Assembly: GCA_017406465.1 (NCBI GenBank)
Contig: JAFQYM010000010.1
Span: forward strand, 42,631-106,630
Direction of reading: 5' to 3'
DNA length: 64,000 bases
Source of the DNA: Kiritimatiellia bacterium
Lineage (GTDB): Bacteria; Verrucomicrobiota; Kiritimatiellia; RFP12; UBA1067
Part shown: one piece after another, positions 29,449 through 36,884 of the stretch
How positions within the stretch are numbered: the stretch's first letter is position 1
Layout of the letters: the number at the start of each line of letters is the position of its first letter
Position numbers and translations under genes: made by a program
The notes under the pieces: model-generated
Told to the model about the DNA's origin: nothing
The model's input: only the letters and a program-made list of their open reading frames with translations
The model's database searches: none

Positions 29449-29999
29449 AGATAAAGTTTCTGAAGGTAAAGGGCACATGGCGCGAGGTCGCTGACGCGGC
29501 TCGCACGACAATCCGCCGCGAGGAGGGCGAGGGCGAACCGAGCTCCAAGTGGAAGAAGCGCATTCTGCTCGCGGAGCATTCGCCAGTCCGCAAGCTCTGT
29601 TTCAACTGGAAGTGGGTGGACCTGCCTTACTGGGTGTCGGTCCATTTCGTGCGCCATAAATTCGGCATAGAGCACTTTGTCTCGACGCAGCGCACGGACA
29701 GGACCGGCGTCCAGCGCGACGCGAACCGCCAGGACGCGCCCGTCATGCACGAGTGCTTCGCGAACGCCCAGGCCGTGATGTTCATTTCACGCCGTCGCCT
29801 CTGTGGCCAGGCGAGCGCGGAGACGCGCGCGGCATGGAAGCTTGTCGTGGACGAAATCGCGAAAAAGGAGCCCGAAGTCGCGGCTTGCTGCGTGCCGGAA
29901 TGCGTCTACCGCGGGTTCTGCCCCGAGTTCAAGCCGTGTGGCTACTGCGGCACCACCGCGTGGAAAAAAGCAGTAGACGCCTACCGCGAAGTGAAATAA
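29445..29999 (+). CDS. ThyX-like (flavin-dependent thymidylate synthase family) protein, tentative
   Basis: 184 residues from the GTG at 29445, which overlaps the previous stop and has GGGAG seven bases upstream. The middle reads 'HFVRHKFGIEHFVSTQRTDR', comparable to the ThyX motif RHRxxSxxxxSxRY, and is followed by a helical 'FANAQAVMFISRRRLCGQASAETRAAWK'. The usual Ser in the first half is not conserved, and the C-terminus has five Cys ('CCVPECVYRGFC', 'CGYCG') that might bind metal. If it is ThyX, it would make dTMP from dUMP; a divergent relative with another role is as likely. Confidence 0.5.
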   Translation: MKIKFLKVKGTWREVADAARTTIRREEGEGEPSSKWKKRILLAEHSPVRKLCFNWKWVDLPYWVSVHFVRHKFGIEHFVSTQRTDRTGVQRDANRQDAPVMHECFANAQAVMFISRRRLCGQASAETRAAWKLVVDEIAKKEPEVAACCVPECVYRGFCPEFKPCGYCGTTAWKKAVDAYREVK

Positions 30000-30004
30000 T
30001 TTGA

Positions 30005-30010
30005 TATAAT
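30005..30010 (+). promoter_or_regulatory. Promoter -10 box for rpoZ-smpB
   Basis: TTGATATAAT, 28 nt before the rpoZ ATG. The leader includes the ribosome-binding site GGAGAAAAG at about 30024-30032. Confidence 0.55.
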
Positions 30011-30038
30011 ACGCACTTCCAACGGAGAAAAGACAGAG

Positions 30039-30317
30039 ATGAACAACGAACTTTTGAAGAAGGCCCACGAGAAGATTCCTTCTGTCCCTGTGCTTGTGAA
30101 CCTGATTTCCAAGCGCGAGCGCGAGCTCATCAACGGCGCGAAGCCGCTGGTGAAGCCACAGTCGCTTGACGAGGACAAGTGCGACATCGCGCTCCGCGAG
30201 GTCGCCGAGGGCAAGCTTATCGCCGAAATCGACTTCGACGCCATCGCCAAGGCCGAAGAGGCCAAGACGAAGTGGAACCAGAAGCACGTCAACGTGAATT
30301 CGCTCTACTCGGACTAA
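30039..30317 (+). CDS. rpoZ: DNA-directed RNA polymerase omega subunit-like protein
   Basis: 92 residues. It contains the omega/Rpb6 core 'KIPSVPVLVNLISKRERELINGAKPLV' and 'CDIALREVAEGKLI', matching the omega pattern with 'IALREIA.GK'. Omega helps assemble the beta' subunit of RNA polymerase. It is immediately followed by smpB with no gap. The family is short and divergent, but both signature blocks are in place. Confidence 0.82.
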   Translation: MNNELLKKAHEKIPSVPVLVNLISKRERELINGAKPLVKPQSLDEDKCDIALREVAEGKLIAEIDFDAIAKAEEAKTKWNQKHVNVNSLYSD

Positions 30318-30770
30318 GTGGCCGACAAGAAGTTCAATCCGGTCTTCGCCGAAAACAGGAAGGCGAGGCATGACTATACCGTGCTCGAGACAATTGAGTG
30401 CGGTATAGTGCTTACGGGAACCGAGGTGAAAAGCGTCCGCCACGGCGAGATTTCGCTTTCGGGGAGCTACGGCGCGGTCCTCAAGGGCGAGCTCTGGCTC
30501 GTTGGTGCCGACATCGCTGCCTACAAGTTCGGCAACCGCTTCAACCACGAACCGAAGTCGATGCGCAAGCTCCTCGTCCACGCGAAGGAAGTCCGAGACC
30601 TCCAGCTCAAGACCGAGGCGAAGGGGCTTACGCTCATCCCGCTCAAGGTTTTCCTCAAGAACGGCCGCGTAAAAGTCGACCTCGGCGTATGCCGCGGCAA
30701 GCAGCTCCACGACAAGCGTGACGCGCTCAAGAAAAAAGCAATGCGGCGCGACCTTGAAAGGGGCGACTGA
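30318..30770 (+). CDS. smpB: SsrA-binding protein SmpB
   Basis: 150 residues from a GTG directly after the rpoZ stop. It shows 'NRKARHDYTVLETIECGIVLTGTEVKSVR' at the start, 'GSYGAVLKGELWLVGADIAAY' and 'LIPLKVFLKNGRVKVDLGVCRGKQLHDKRDALKKK', all SmpB signatures. It binds tmRNA and delivers it to stalled ribosomes. The usual basic C-terminal tail is present but short (RRDLERGD). No tmRNA gene was seen in this window. Confidence 0.96.
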   Translation: MADKKFNPVFAENRKARHDYTVLETIECGIVLTGTEVKSVRHGEISLSGSYGAVLKGELWLVGADIAAYKFGNRFNHEPKSMRKLLVHAKEVRDLQLKTEAKGLTLIPLKVFLKNGRVKVDLGVCRGKQLHDKRDALKKKAMRRDLERGD

Positions 30771-30777
30771 TTTTTGA

Positions 30778-30783
30778 TATAAT
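30778..30783 (+). promoter_or_regulatory. Promoter -10 box for secY
   Basis: T5GATATAAT, 41 nt upstream of the secY start. The leader contains AAGAAGGAAAGAGAG as ribosome-binding region (about 30800-30814). Confidence 0.55.
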
Positions 30784-30824
30784 ACACAAAAGTTTTCGCA
30801 AAAGAAGGAAAGAGAGATCAAAAA

Positions 30825-32225
30825 ATGGCGATGATGAAGGGCTTTTCGAACGCGTTCCGCATCCCGGAGCTTCGGAAGAAAATCTTGATTACGCTCGGCC
30901 TCGTGTTCGTGTGCCGTCTTGTTTCGCAGATTCCGACGCCTGGCGTCGACTGGCAGGCGCTTCAGCGCATCATAGCTGACTTCAAGAGCCAGGGCGCGGG
31001 CGGCGGCATGCTCGACTGGTTCGAGGTCTTCACGGGCGGCGCGCTCGGCCAGTGCGCCATCGGCTTCCTCTCGATCTGGCCCTACATCTCGGCGCAGATC
31101 GTCATCCAGCTCCTCGGCTCGGTCATCCCCGCCCTCGAGAAGCTCAAGAAGGAAGGCGAGTCGGGTCGCCAGCAGCTCGCGCAGATTACGCGCTACCTCA
31201 CGATCGTCCTCTGCGTCGTGCAGTCCTGGGGCATCGCGACCGTCCTCAGCCATCCGGCAATGCTCGGCCCTGCGTTCGCGGGCACCGAGATCGTCGCGAA
31301 TCCCGGCATCGGCTTCCACCTGATGACGGTGATCGGCATGACGACCGCCTCTCTCTTCGTCATGTGGCTCGCCGACCAGATTACCACCTTCGGCATCGGC
31401 AACGGCGCGTCGCTGATCATCATGATCAACATCACGTCGCGTCTCCCGCAGGCGCTCATCGGCGCGTGGGAGCGCTACTTCGGCCTCGCCGGCGTCAAGG
31501 CCTCGGCCCCGATCGCCGAGCTCCCGATCCTCGTGATCTTCTTCCTGCTCGTCGTGATGGGCACCGTGATGCTCACGCAGGGCGTCAGGAAGGTCGCGAT
31601 CCACTCTACCCGCCGCTCGGTTGGCGGTGGCAACACCTACGGCATGCAGCAGACGTTCATGCCGCTGCGCGTGAACTACACGGGCGTCATGCCGATCATC
31701 TTCGCGCAGCCGCTCATCCAGATTCCGGCCGCAATCCTCGTCAAGATGACCGACGCGACTTCCGGCGGCATCTCCGGCAAGCTCAACGGCTTCGGCCAGG
31801 CGCTCGCCGACCCGGGCTCGGCGCTCCATGTCATCATCTACGCCGCTCTCATCATGTTCTTCGCGTTCTTCTGGGTCGCGACCCAGTTCAACGCCATCGA
31901 CATCTCCGATAACCTCAAGAAGGACGGCAGCTACGTCCCGGGCATCCGCCCCGGCCGCGCGACAGCCGAGTATCTCGACGACCTGATGACGAAGATCACG
32001 CTCATCGGCGGCACGGGGCTTCTCATCGTCGCGTTGATCCCGATGCTCCTCATGGGCTGGATGCGCCTCCCGTGGGTGATCGCGTCCTTCTTCGGCGGCA
32101 CGTCGCTCCTCATTATCGTGGGCGTTGCGCTCGATACGCTCCGCATCATGGAGTCACATCTCCTCGTGCGTAAGTACGAGGGCTTCCTCTCGCACGGCTC
32201 GCTTCGCGGCCGCAGCGGGGTGTAA
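30825..32225 (+). CDS. secY: Preprotein translocase subunit SecY
   Basis: 466 residues with about ten transmembrane helices. Recognised blocks: 'KKILITLGLVFVCRLVSQIPTPGVDW' (helix 1), 'CAIGFLSIWPYISAQIVIQLLG', 'TTFGIGNGASLIIMINI', 'MPLRVNYTGVMPIIFAQPLI' and 'QFNAIDISDNLKKDGSYVPGIRPG'. It forms the membrane channel for Sec export. It has its own promoter and stands next to smpB, not beside ribosomal protein genes as in the usual spc operon. Confidence 0.97.
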   Translation: MAMMKGFSNAFRIPELRKKILITLGLVFVCRLVSQIPTPGVDWQALQRIIADFKSQGAGGGMLDWFEVFTGGALGQCAIGFLSIWPYISAQIVIQLLGSVIPALEKLKKEGESGRQQLAQITRYLTIVLCVVQSWGIATVLSHPAMLGPAFAGTEIVANPGIGFHLMTVIGMTTASLFVMWLADQITTFGIGNGASLIIMINITSRLPQALIGAWERYFGLAGVKASAPIAELPILVIFFLLVVMGTVMLTQGVRKVAIHSTRRSVGGGNTYGMQQTFMPLRVNYTGVMPIIFAQPLIQIPAAILVKMTDATSGGISGKLNGFGQALADPGSALHVIIYAALIMFFAFFWVATQFNAIDISDNLKKDGSYVPGIRPGRATAEYLDDLMTKITLIGGTGLLIVALIPMLLMGWMRLPWVIASFFGGTSLLIIVGVALDTLRIMESHLLVRKYEGFLSHGSLRGRSGV

Positions 32226-32269
32226 ATCGCACCCTGCGGAAATCCGCGCACGGTTTTCGAATTTTATGG

Positions 32270-32298
32270 TATAATGTCCTCCGTCAAAAACGGAGGAC
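32270..32298 (+). promoter_or_regulatory. TATAAT box with a perfect 9-bp inverted repeat overlapping the expected start of transcription
   Basis: TATAAT at 32270-32275 is followed directly by GTCCTCCGT (32276-32284), five bases, and ACGGAGGAC (32290-32298). The right arm contains the ribosome-binding site GGAGG (32292-32296), nine bases before the ATG at 32306. It may be an operator. If transcription starts early enough, it is also a hairpin masking the ribosome-binding site. Confidence 0.6.
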
Positions 32299-32305
32299 AT
32301 TTGCC

Positions 32306-33712
32306 ATGAATACAGATCGCAGGGAATTTCTCAAGGGTGCGGCGTGGATGGGCGCGGCGGCTGCTGTCGTCGGCTGCTCCACGACCAAGGGCTTCGGCTT
32401 CGGCGACGGGGGGTCCATGGCGACCTACGCCGACAAGCCGTTCAAGAAGCTGAGGGTCGGCATTGTCGGCCTCGGCCGAGGGCAGGCCGGCGTAACCGGC
32501 TTCAACGCGATTCCCGGCTGCGAGATAACCGCGATCTGCGACCTTAACGCCGCGCGCATCAAGCGCACGCTCGACGCGACCGCAAAGGCGGGTCGCCCCG
32601 CCCCCAAGGTCTACACCGGAGGCCCCGAGGAGTGGAAGAAGCTCTGCGACGACGAGAATGTCGATCTCGTCTACAACGCGACGCCGTGGGAGCTCCATGT
32701 GCCGATCGCCCTCTACGCGATGAACGCTGGCAAGCACGTCGCGACCGAGGTTCCCTCTGCCTTCACCGTCGACGAGTGCTGGGAGCTCGTCAAGACTTCC
32801 GAGCGTCTCCAGCGTCACTGCATGCAGCTCGAGAACTGCTGCTATGGCGAGATCGAGATGCTCGCCTTGAACCTCTGCCGCCTCGGCAAGCTTGGCGACC
32901 TCGTCCACGCCGAGGGCGCGTACATACACGATTTAAGGTCCTACAACTACGCCGACTGGAACGACGCCACTGGCGGCGGCGGGTACTGGGACTTCTGGCG
33001 CCTACGCCACAATACCGCCCACAAGGGCAACCAGTACACGACGCACGGCCTCGGCCCGATCTGCTGGTACATGGATGTCAACCGCGGCGACTGCTTCGAC
33101 TATCTCGTCTCGCTCGAGTCCAACCAGTTCAACTTCGAGGCATACGCAAAGGCCGCGTTCCCCGCAGACAACTGGAAGCACAACCTCAAGGTCGAGATGG
33201 GCGACATGAACACGATGCTCATCAAGACGAAGAAGGGCCGCTCGATCATGATCCAGCATGATGTGAGCTCGCCCCGCCCCTACAGCCGCATCAACACGAT
33301 CACCGGCACTAAGGGCCTTCTTTGCGACTATCCCTACCGCGTTGCCTGGGAGGACAAGCCCGGTGCAGGCGCCCATTCGTTCTTCGCGAACGAAAAGGCC
33401 GAGGAGATCCGCAAGGAGTTCATGCATCCTCTCTGGAAGCAGTCGGGCGACATGGCGAAGAAGATGGGCGGACATGGCGGTATGGACTTCCTGATGGTCC
33501 TCCGTCTCGCCTACTGCCTGCAGAATGGCCTCCCGCTCGACCAGAACGTCTACGACCTCGCGAGCTGGTGCTGCCTGTGCGAGCTCAGCGAAAAGTCGGT
33601 CAGGAACCGCAGCGCCTCGATGGACATCCCCGACTTTACGCGTGGCGCGTGGAAGACCACGGCGCCTCTCGGCGACCTCTCGGTCGACCTCGGCAAGATG
33701 GGGCTTGCGTGA
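32306..33712 (+). CDS. GH109-like Gfo/Idh/MocA protein, Tat lipoprotein
   Basis: 468 residues. The N-terminus 'MNTDRREFLKGAAWMGAAAAVVGC' combines a twin-arginine motif with a lipobox Cys. The rest follows GH109 alpha-N-acetylgalactosaminidases: Rossmann 'VGIVGLGRGQAG', 'GKHVATEVPSAFTVDECWELV', 'HCMQLENCCYGEIEML', 'GAYIHDLRSYNY', 'TTHGLGPICWYMDVNRGD' and 'HDVSSPRPYSRIN'. GH109 enzymes use bound NAD+ to hydrolyse terminal alpha-GalNAc, as on mucin and blood-group A glycans. Specificity is inferred from family and can vary. It is coupled to the GtrA gene by a GTGA overlap. Confidence 0.85.
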   Translation: MNTDRREFLKGAAWMGAAAAVVGCSTTKGFGFGDGGSMATYADKPFKKLRVGIVGLGRGQAGVTGFNAIPGCEITAICDLNAARIKRTLDATAKAGRPAPKVYTGGPEEWKKLCDDENVDLVYNATPWELHVPIALYAMNAGKHVATEVPSAFTVDECWELVKTSERLQRHCMQLENCCYGEIEMLALNLCRLGKLGDLVHAEGAYIHDLRSYNYADWNDATGGGGYWDFWRLRHNTAHKGNQYTTHGLGPICWYMDVNRGDCFDYLVSLESNQFNFEAYAKAAFPADNWKHNLKVEMGDMNTMLIKTKKGRSIMIQHDVSSPRPYSRINTITGTKGLLCDYPYRVAWEDKPGAGAHSFFANEKAEEIRKEFMHPLWKQSGDMAKKMGGHGGMDFLMVLRLAYCLQNGLPLDQNVYDLASWCCLCELSEKSVRNRSASMDIPDFTRGAWKTTAPLGDLSVDLGKMGLA

Positions 33713-34218
33713 GAGATTTCGCTCGGCGTTTTCTCTCGCACGACTGCGGGCCGTTCGCACAGTTTGTCAAATATGGCGCCATAGGCGTTGCGGCGACGGC
33801 TGTGCAGTTCGCCGTCTTCTATGTCTTGGCGTCTACGTGCCTGAAGTGCCTGACGCCAAGCGACAAGGCGGTCGAACTGCTGGGGCTGCCGAGCGTCGGC
33901 TTCACCGGCGAAGAACCGTGGCATCATGCGCGCTGGTTCCTCGCCGGTGTCGCGACGGCAGCCGGGTTCACCGTCGCGAACGTCTTCTGCTGGCTCATGA
34001 ACCGCGCGTTCGTGTTCCGTCCTGGCAAGTTTCGCTGGTATGCCGAGTTCGGCATGTTCTTCGGAGTGGCTGCGCTCGCCACTGCAATGGCTCTCGCGGT
34101 CCAGAGCATCCTCATCAAGTTCGCAGGAATGACGACCTCGGCGGCCGTCGTCATCGAGGTCGTCGTGTCGTTCATGCTCAACTTTTTCGCCCGCAAATTC
34201 TTTATTTTCAGGGGCTGA
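33709..34218 (+). CDS. GtrA-like membrane protein
   Basis: 169 residues from a GTG overlapping the previous stop. Four hydrophobic segments and conserved-looking 'FVKYGAIGVAATAVQFAVFYVLA', 'WLMNRAFVFR' and the closing 'FMLNFFARKFFIFRG' match GtrA/DPMS-type proteins, thought to flip or help assemble lipid-linked sugars. The 35-residue stretch between helices 1 and 2 is longer than usual. It links the GH109-like protein to the secretin block and may act in envelope polysaccharide synthesis with manB/manC. Confidence 0.78.
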   Translation: MRDFARRFLSHDCGPFAQFVKYGAIGVAATAVQFAVFYVLASTCLKCLTPSDKAVELLGLPSVGFTGEEPWHHARWFLAGVATAAGFTVANVFCWLMNRAFVFRPGKFRWYAEFGMFFGVAALATAMALAVQSILIKFAGMTTSAAVVIEVVVSFMLNFFARKFFIFRG

Positions 34219-34223
34219 TATGG

Positions 34224-34229
34224 TATAAT
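34224..34229 (+). promoter_or_regulatory. Promoter of the secretin-DUF481 operon
   Basis: GATATGGTATAAT, with 12 bases between the box and the ATG at 34242, leaving a leader of at most about six bases and no ribosome-binding site. Confidence 0.6.
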
Positions 34230-34241
34230 TCGCTACCAACA

Positions 34242-35879
34242 ATGAAAAGTATCGCACTTTTTCTGGTTTTTGTGCCGATTCTGCTCGTCTCGGCCGCCTT
34301 GCGCGGCGACGTGGCGGTGCAGCCTGTCGACCCCGTGGCGGTTTCTGTCGACTCGGACGATCCCGTCGCGGCTGATCTCGTTGCTTCTCCCGACGTCGAC
34401 GAACTTTCGATTTCCAACGCCGTGGTCATCGCGGCTGCGGCGGCCAGGGCGGCCGAGGAGGTGCGCGTCGCGGCTGCGGCCGAGGAGCGCGCCGAACTCA
34501 TGAAGGAGAGGGCGGATGCCGAGGCGAAGGCCGAGATCGCCCTCGCGCGCCGCCGCATATCGACAAGGACGTTCCACCTCGCGCACGCTTCCGCCGAGGA
34601 TGTCGCGGCGAAGCTCAACTCCACATGGTCCGGCGACTTCGGCGTCGTCTGGAAGATCAACAAGATGGCGATTGCGTTCCCAGAGTCGAACGCCGTGATG
34701 GTCACAGCTCCTGCTATGATCCTTGACGCCTGCGAACAGGTTATACGCGAGGTCGATGTCGAGCCGAAGCAGGTCTACATCGAGGCGCGGTTCGTCGAGT
34801 TGTCGAACAACGTGTTCCACGACATCGGCATAGACTGGTCGATGCTCGACGGCATGAAGGGCTCGGTGTCGTTCGGAGGCGGGATCCAGGGGAACCGGCT
34901 CGGGAAGGGCGTGAGGGACTACACGCGCGTCCTCGACAACGGCACGTCGTATAATCTCTCCGGCTCGGAACTCGTGGGAGGTCACGACGGGAACATCACC
35001 TACTTCAACGGAACGCTCGACTTCTCGCAGATGTACGTAATCCTCTCGGCGCTCGAAGGCAACCAGGACGCGCGCATATTCTCCAACCCCAAGATCATCG
35101 TCTCGTCCGGAAAGAAGGCGACCGTCGACATGACGACGAAGTACCCGAACGTCAAGATCGCCGCGAAGCGCACTACGAACTCCGGCGGCGACTCCCTCGA
35201 CCTCGACATGCAGATGGCGGAGATTCCGGGCGAGGACAAGTTCATGTTTGCGAAGGAGGCGTTCTTCAGCTGGGGCATATCGCTCGAGGTGACGCCGCGC
35301 ATCGGCACGAACGGACTCATCAGCGTGTCGATCGTCCCGACGATCTCGTCGCAGAACGGATGGGTCGAGTCCGGCACGTCGTCGGAGGCCGAGGAGGGCA
35401 CGATTTCCGCGAAGTATCCGGTGATCGAGGTGCAGCGGCTCGTGACCGAGTTCGCGATGGCGAGCGGGACGACGGCGGTTATCGGCGGACTCTCCCGCAC
35501 GGTCGAGGAGCAGGTTGACAACGGAATCCCGCTCTTGAGCGACATCCCGTGGATAGGTCCGAAGCTTTTCGGCTCGTCCGCGCGCAAGAAGCAGCAGAAG
35601 GAGATCATAGTCTTTGTCACGGTCGGGCTTGTCGATTCCAAGAACATGCGCAAGGACGCCGGGCTTCCGAAGAACGCCGTTCTCGGCCGCCAGTACACGA
35701 AGGGCCAGAAGCTCGAGCCGGGCGACCGTCCGGAGAAGAATCTCGAGGGCATCGGTTCGCTCGACCTGCGGTCGCTCGAGGAGCAGGCGGAAGATCCGCT
35801 TCCGCCGCCGCGTCCTGACACGTCTTCGTGGATTCCATTTGTAAAGGATCCAAACTACAAAAAGGAGAACAATCGATGA
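34242..35879 (+). CDS. Secretin-family outer-membrane protein (type II/III secretion or pilus-like)
   Basis: 545 residues. A signal peptide (MKSIALFLVFVPILLVSAALRG) is followed by an Ala/Glu-rich predicted coiled coil (about 60-110), a secretin N-type domain (about 110-180, 'RTFHLAHASAEDVAAKLNS...VIREVDVEPKQVYIEARFVEL') and the secretin core (about 190-490). The core shows 'LSALEGNQDARIFSNPKIIVSSGKKATV' and the late 'TTAVIGGLSRTVEEQVDNGIPLLSDIPWIGPKLFGS' signature. With only one N domain it is a short secretin. No ATPase or pseudopilin genes are nearby, so the system it serves is unknown. It lies in a tight pair with a DUF481 barrel gene. Confidence 0.85.
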   Translation: MKSIALFLVFVPILLVSAALRGDVAVQPVDPVAVSVDSDDPVAADLVASPDVDELSISNAVVIAAAAARAAEEVRVAAAAEERAELMKERADAEAKAEIALARRRISTRTFHLAHASAEDVAAKLNSTWSGDFGVVWKINKMAIAFPESNAVMVTAPAMILDACEQVIREVDVEPKQVYIEARFVELSNNVFHDIGIDWSMLDGMKGSVSFGGGIQGNRLGKGVRDYTRVLDNGTSYNLSGSELVGGHDGNITYFNGTLDFSQMYVILSALEGNQDARIFSNPKIIVSSGKKATVDMTTKYPNVKIAAKRTTNSGGDSLDLDMQMAEIPGEDKFMFAKEAFFSWGISLEVTPRIGTNGLISVSIVPTISSQNGWVESGTSSEAEEGTISAKYPVIEVQRLVTEFAMASGTTAVIGGLSRTVEEQVDNGIPLLSDIPWIGPKLFGSSARKKQQKEIIVFVTVGLVDSKNMRKDAGLPKNAVLGRQYTKGQKLEPGDRPEKNLEGIGSLDLRSLEEQAEDPLPPPRPDTSSWIPFVKDPNYKKENNR

Positions 35880-36814
35880 AAAGACTGATGCTTGTGGTTG
35901 CGGCGATGACAGCTGCCTCCGCATTCGCCGACAGGGTAATCATGAAGTCCGGGTCGGTGCTCACAGGTTCCGGCGCGGTCGTCGCCGGCGACAAGGTTAA
36001 GTTCACCTCCGACGATCTCGGGGCTGTCGAGCTTCCTGCCGACAAGGTTGCGTTTGTCGAGACGGCCGAGGAGAAGAAGGTCGAGGTCGCGGCGCTTCCT
36101 CCCGAGCAGAAGCCGCCGGAGACATGGCATGGCTCGATCAACGTCGCCTACGAGAGCGCTCGCGGCAACACCTATAAGAACAATGCCTCGATCATAGCGA
36201 ACCTCAACCGTCGCTGGGACAATGACCGCGTGAACTTCGACTTCGGCTACTACTACAGCGAGACGGGCACGTCCAAGCACGATCGCGAGAAGTCGACCGA
36301 CCGCTGGGAGATTGAGGGTCAGCATGACCACTTCTGGAACAAGTCGTTCTACACTTACGAGAACGGCCGCTACGAGCAGGACGACATCGCGGGTCTCGAC
36401 TTCCGTCTGAGGCTCGGCGGCGGTCTTGGCTACCAGTGGTTCGAGAAGGACGCGCTTTGGTCGATCGGCACCTTGAGCTTCAACCAGGAACTCGGCGCCG
36501 CGTGGATCCGCGTCGACTACGCCGAGAAGGATGACGATGCCGAGAAGAGCTACGCTACGCTCCGCTATGCGCATCACCTCAAGTACTTCCCGAAGTGGAA
36601 CCCCGAGATCGAGGCCTTCCACAACCTCGAGTTCCTCCCGCAGGTCGATGACTTCGACAACCACCTCATCAAGGCGGACGTCGGCTTCACGACGAAGATC
36701 ATCATGGACTTCGACCTCCTCGCGAAGATTGAGTGGGAATACAACTCCATGCCTTCCGTCGGTCGCAAGTCGAGCGACTTCCGCTACATCGTCGGCCTCG
36801 GATACAAGTGGTAA
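35876..36814 (+). CDS. DUF481-family outer-membrane beta-barrel protein
   Basis: 312 residues from the ATG at 35876 (AAAGGAG upstream), overlapping the secretin stop by 4 nt. A signal peptide (MKRLMLVVAAMTAASAFA) precedes a short Sm-like 'RVIMKSGSVLTGSGAVVAGDKVKF' domain and a DUF481 barrel with alternating strands ('GSINVAYESARGNTYKNNASIIANLNRRW', 'KIEWEYNSMPSV'). It ends 'YIVGLGYKW'; a terminal aromatic residue fits outer-membrane barrel insertion. Function of the family is unclear; co-occurrence with a secretin suggests a shared envelope task. Confidence 0.82.
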   Translation: MKRLMLVVAAMTAASAFADRVIMKSGSVLTGSGAVVAGDKVKFTSDDLGAVELPADKVAFVETAEEKKVEVAALPPEQKPPETWHGSINVAYESARGNTYKNNASIIANLNRRWDNDRVNFDFGYYYSETGTSKHDREKSTDRWEIEGQHDHFWNKSFYTYENGRYEQDDIAGLDFRLRLGGGLGYQWFEKDALWSIGTLSFNQELGAAWIRVDYAEKDDDAEKSYATLRYAHHLKYFPKWNPEIEAFHNLEFLPQVDDFDNHLIKADVGFTTKIIMDFDLLAKIEWEYNSMPSVGRKSSDFRYIVGLGYKW

Positions 36815-36821
36815 TGTGGTG

Positions 36822-36873
36822 CGAAATGGGCGCGCGGCTAAAGCCTGACGGCTTGACGCGTTTGCCCGTTTCG
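36822..36873. terminator. Long imperfect hairpin after the DUF481 gene
   Basis: CGAAATGGGC (36822-36831) pairs with GCCCGTTTCG (36864-36873) with one mismatch. The inner part (GCGCGGCTAAAGCC against CGGCTTGACGCG) also pairs. There is no U-run, so it may be a structured spacer or a weak terminator before the ATG at 36885. Confidence 0.4.
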
Positions 36874-36884
36874 GAAACCAGCCT

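Noticed and set aside
29787..31829. Minus-strand open frame of about 680 codons opposite smpB and secY
   Set aside because: smpB and secY are certain. The antisense product has no family features and crosses several real genes.
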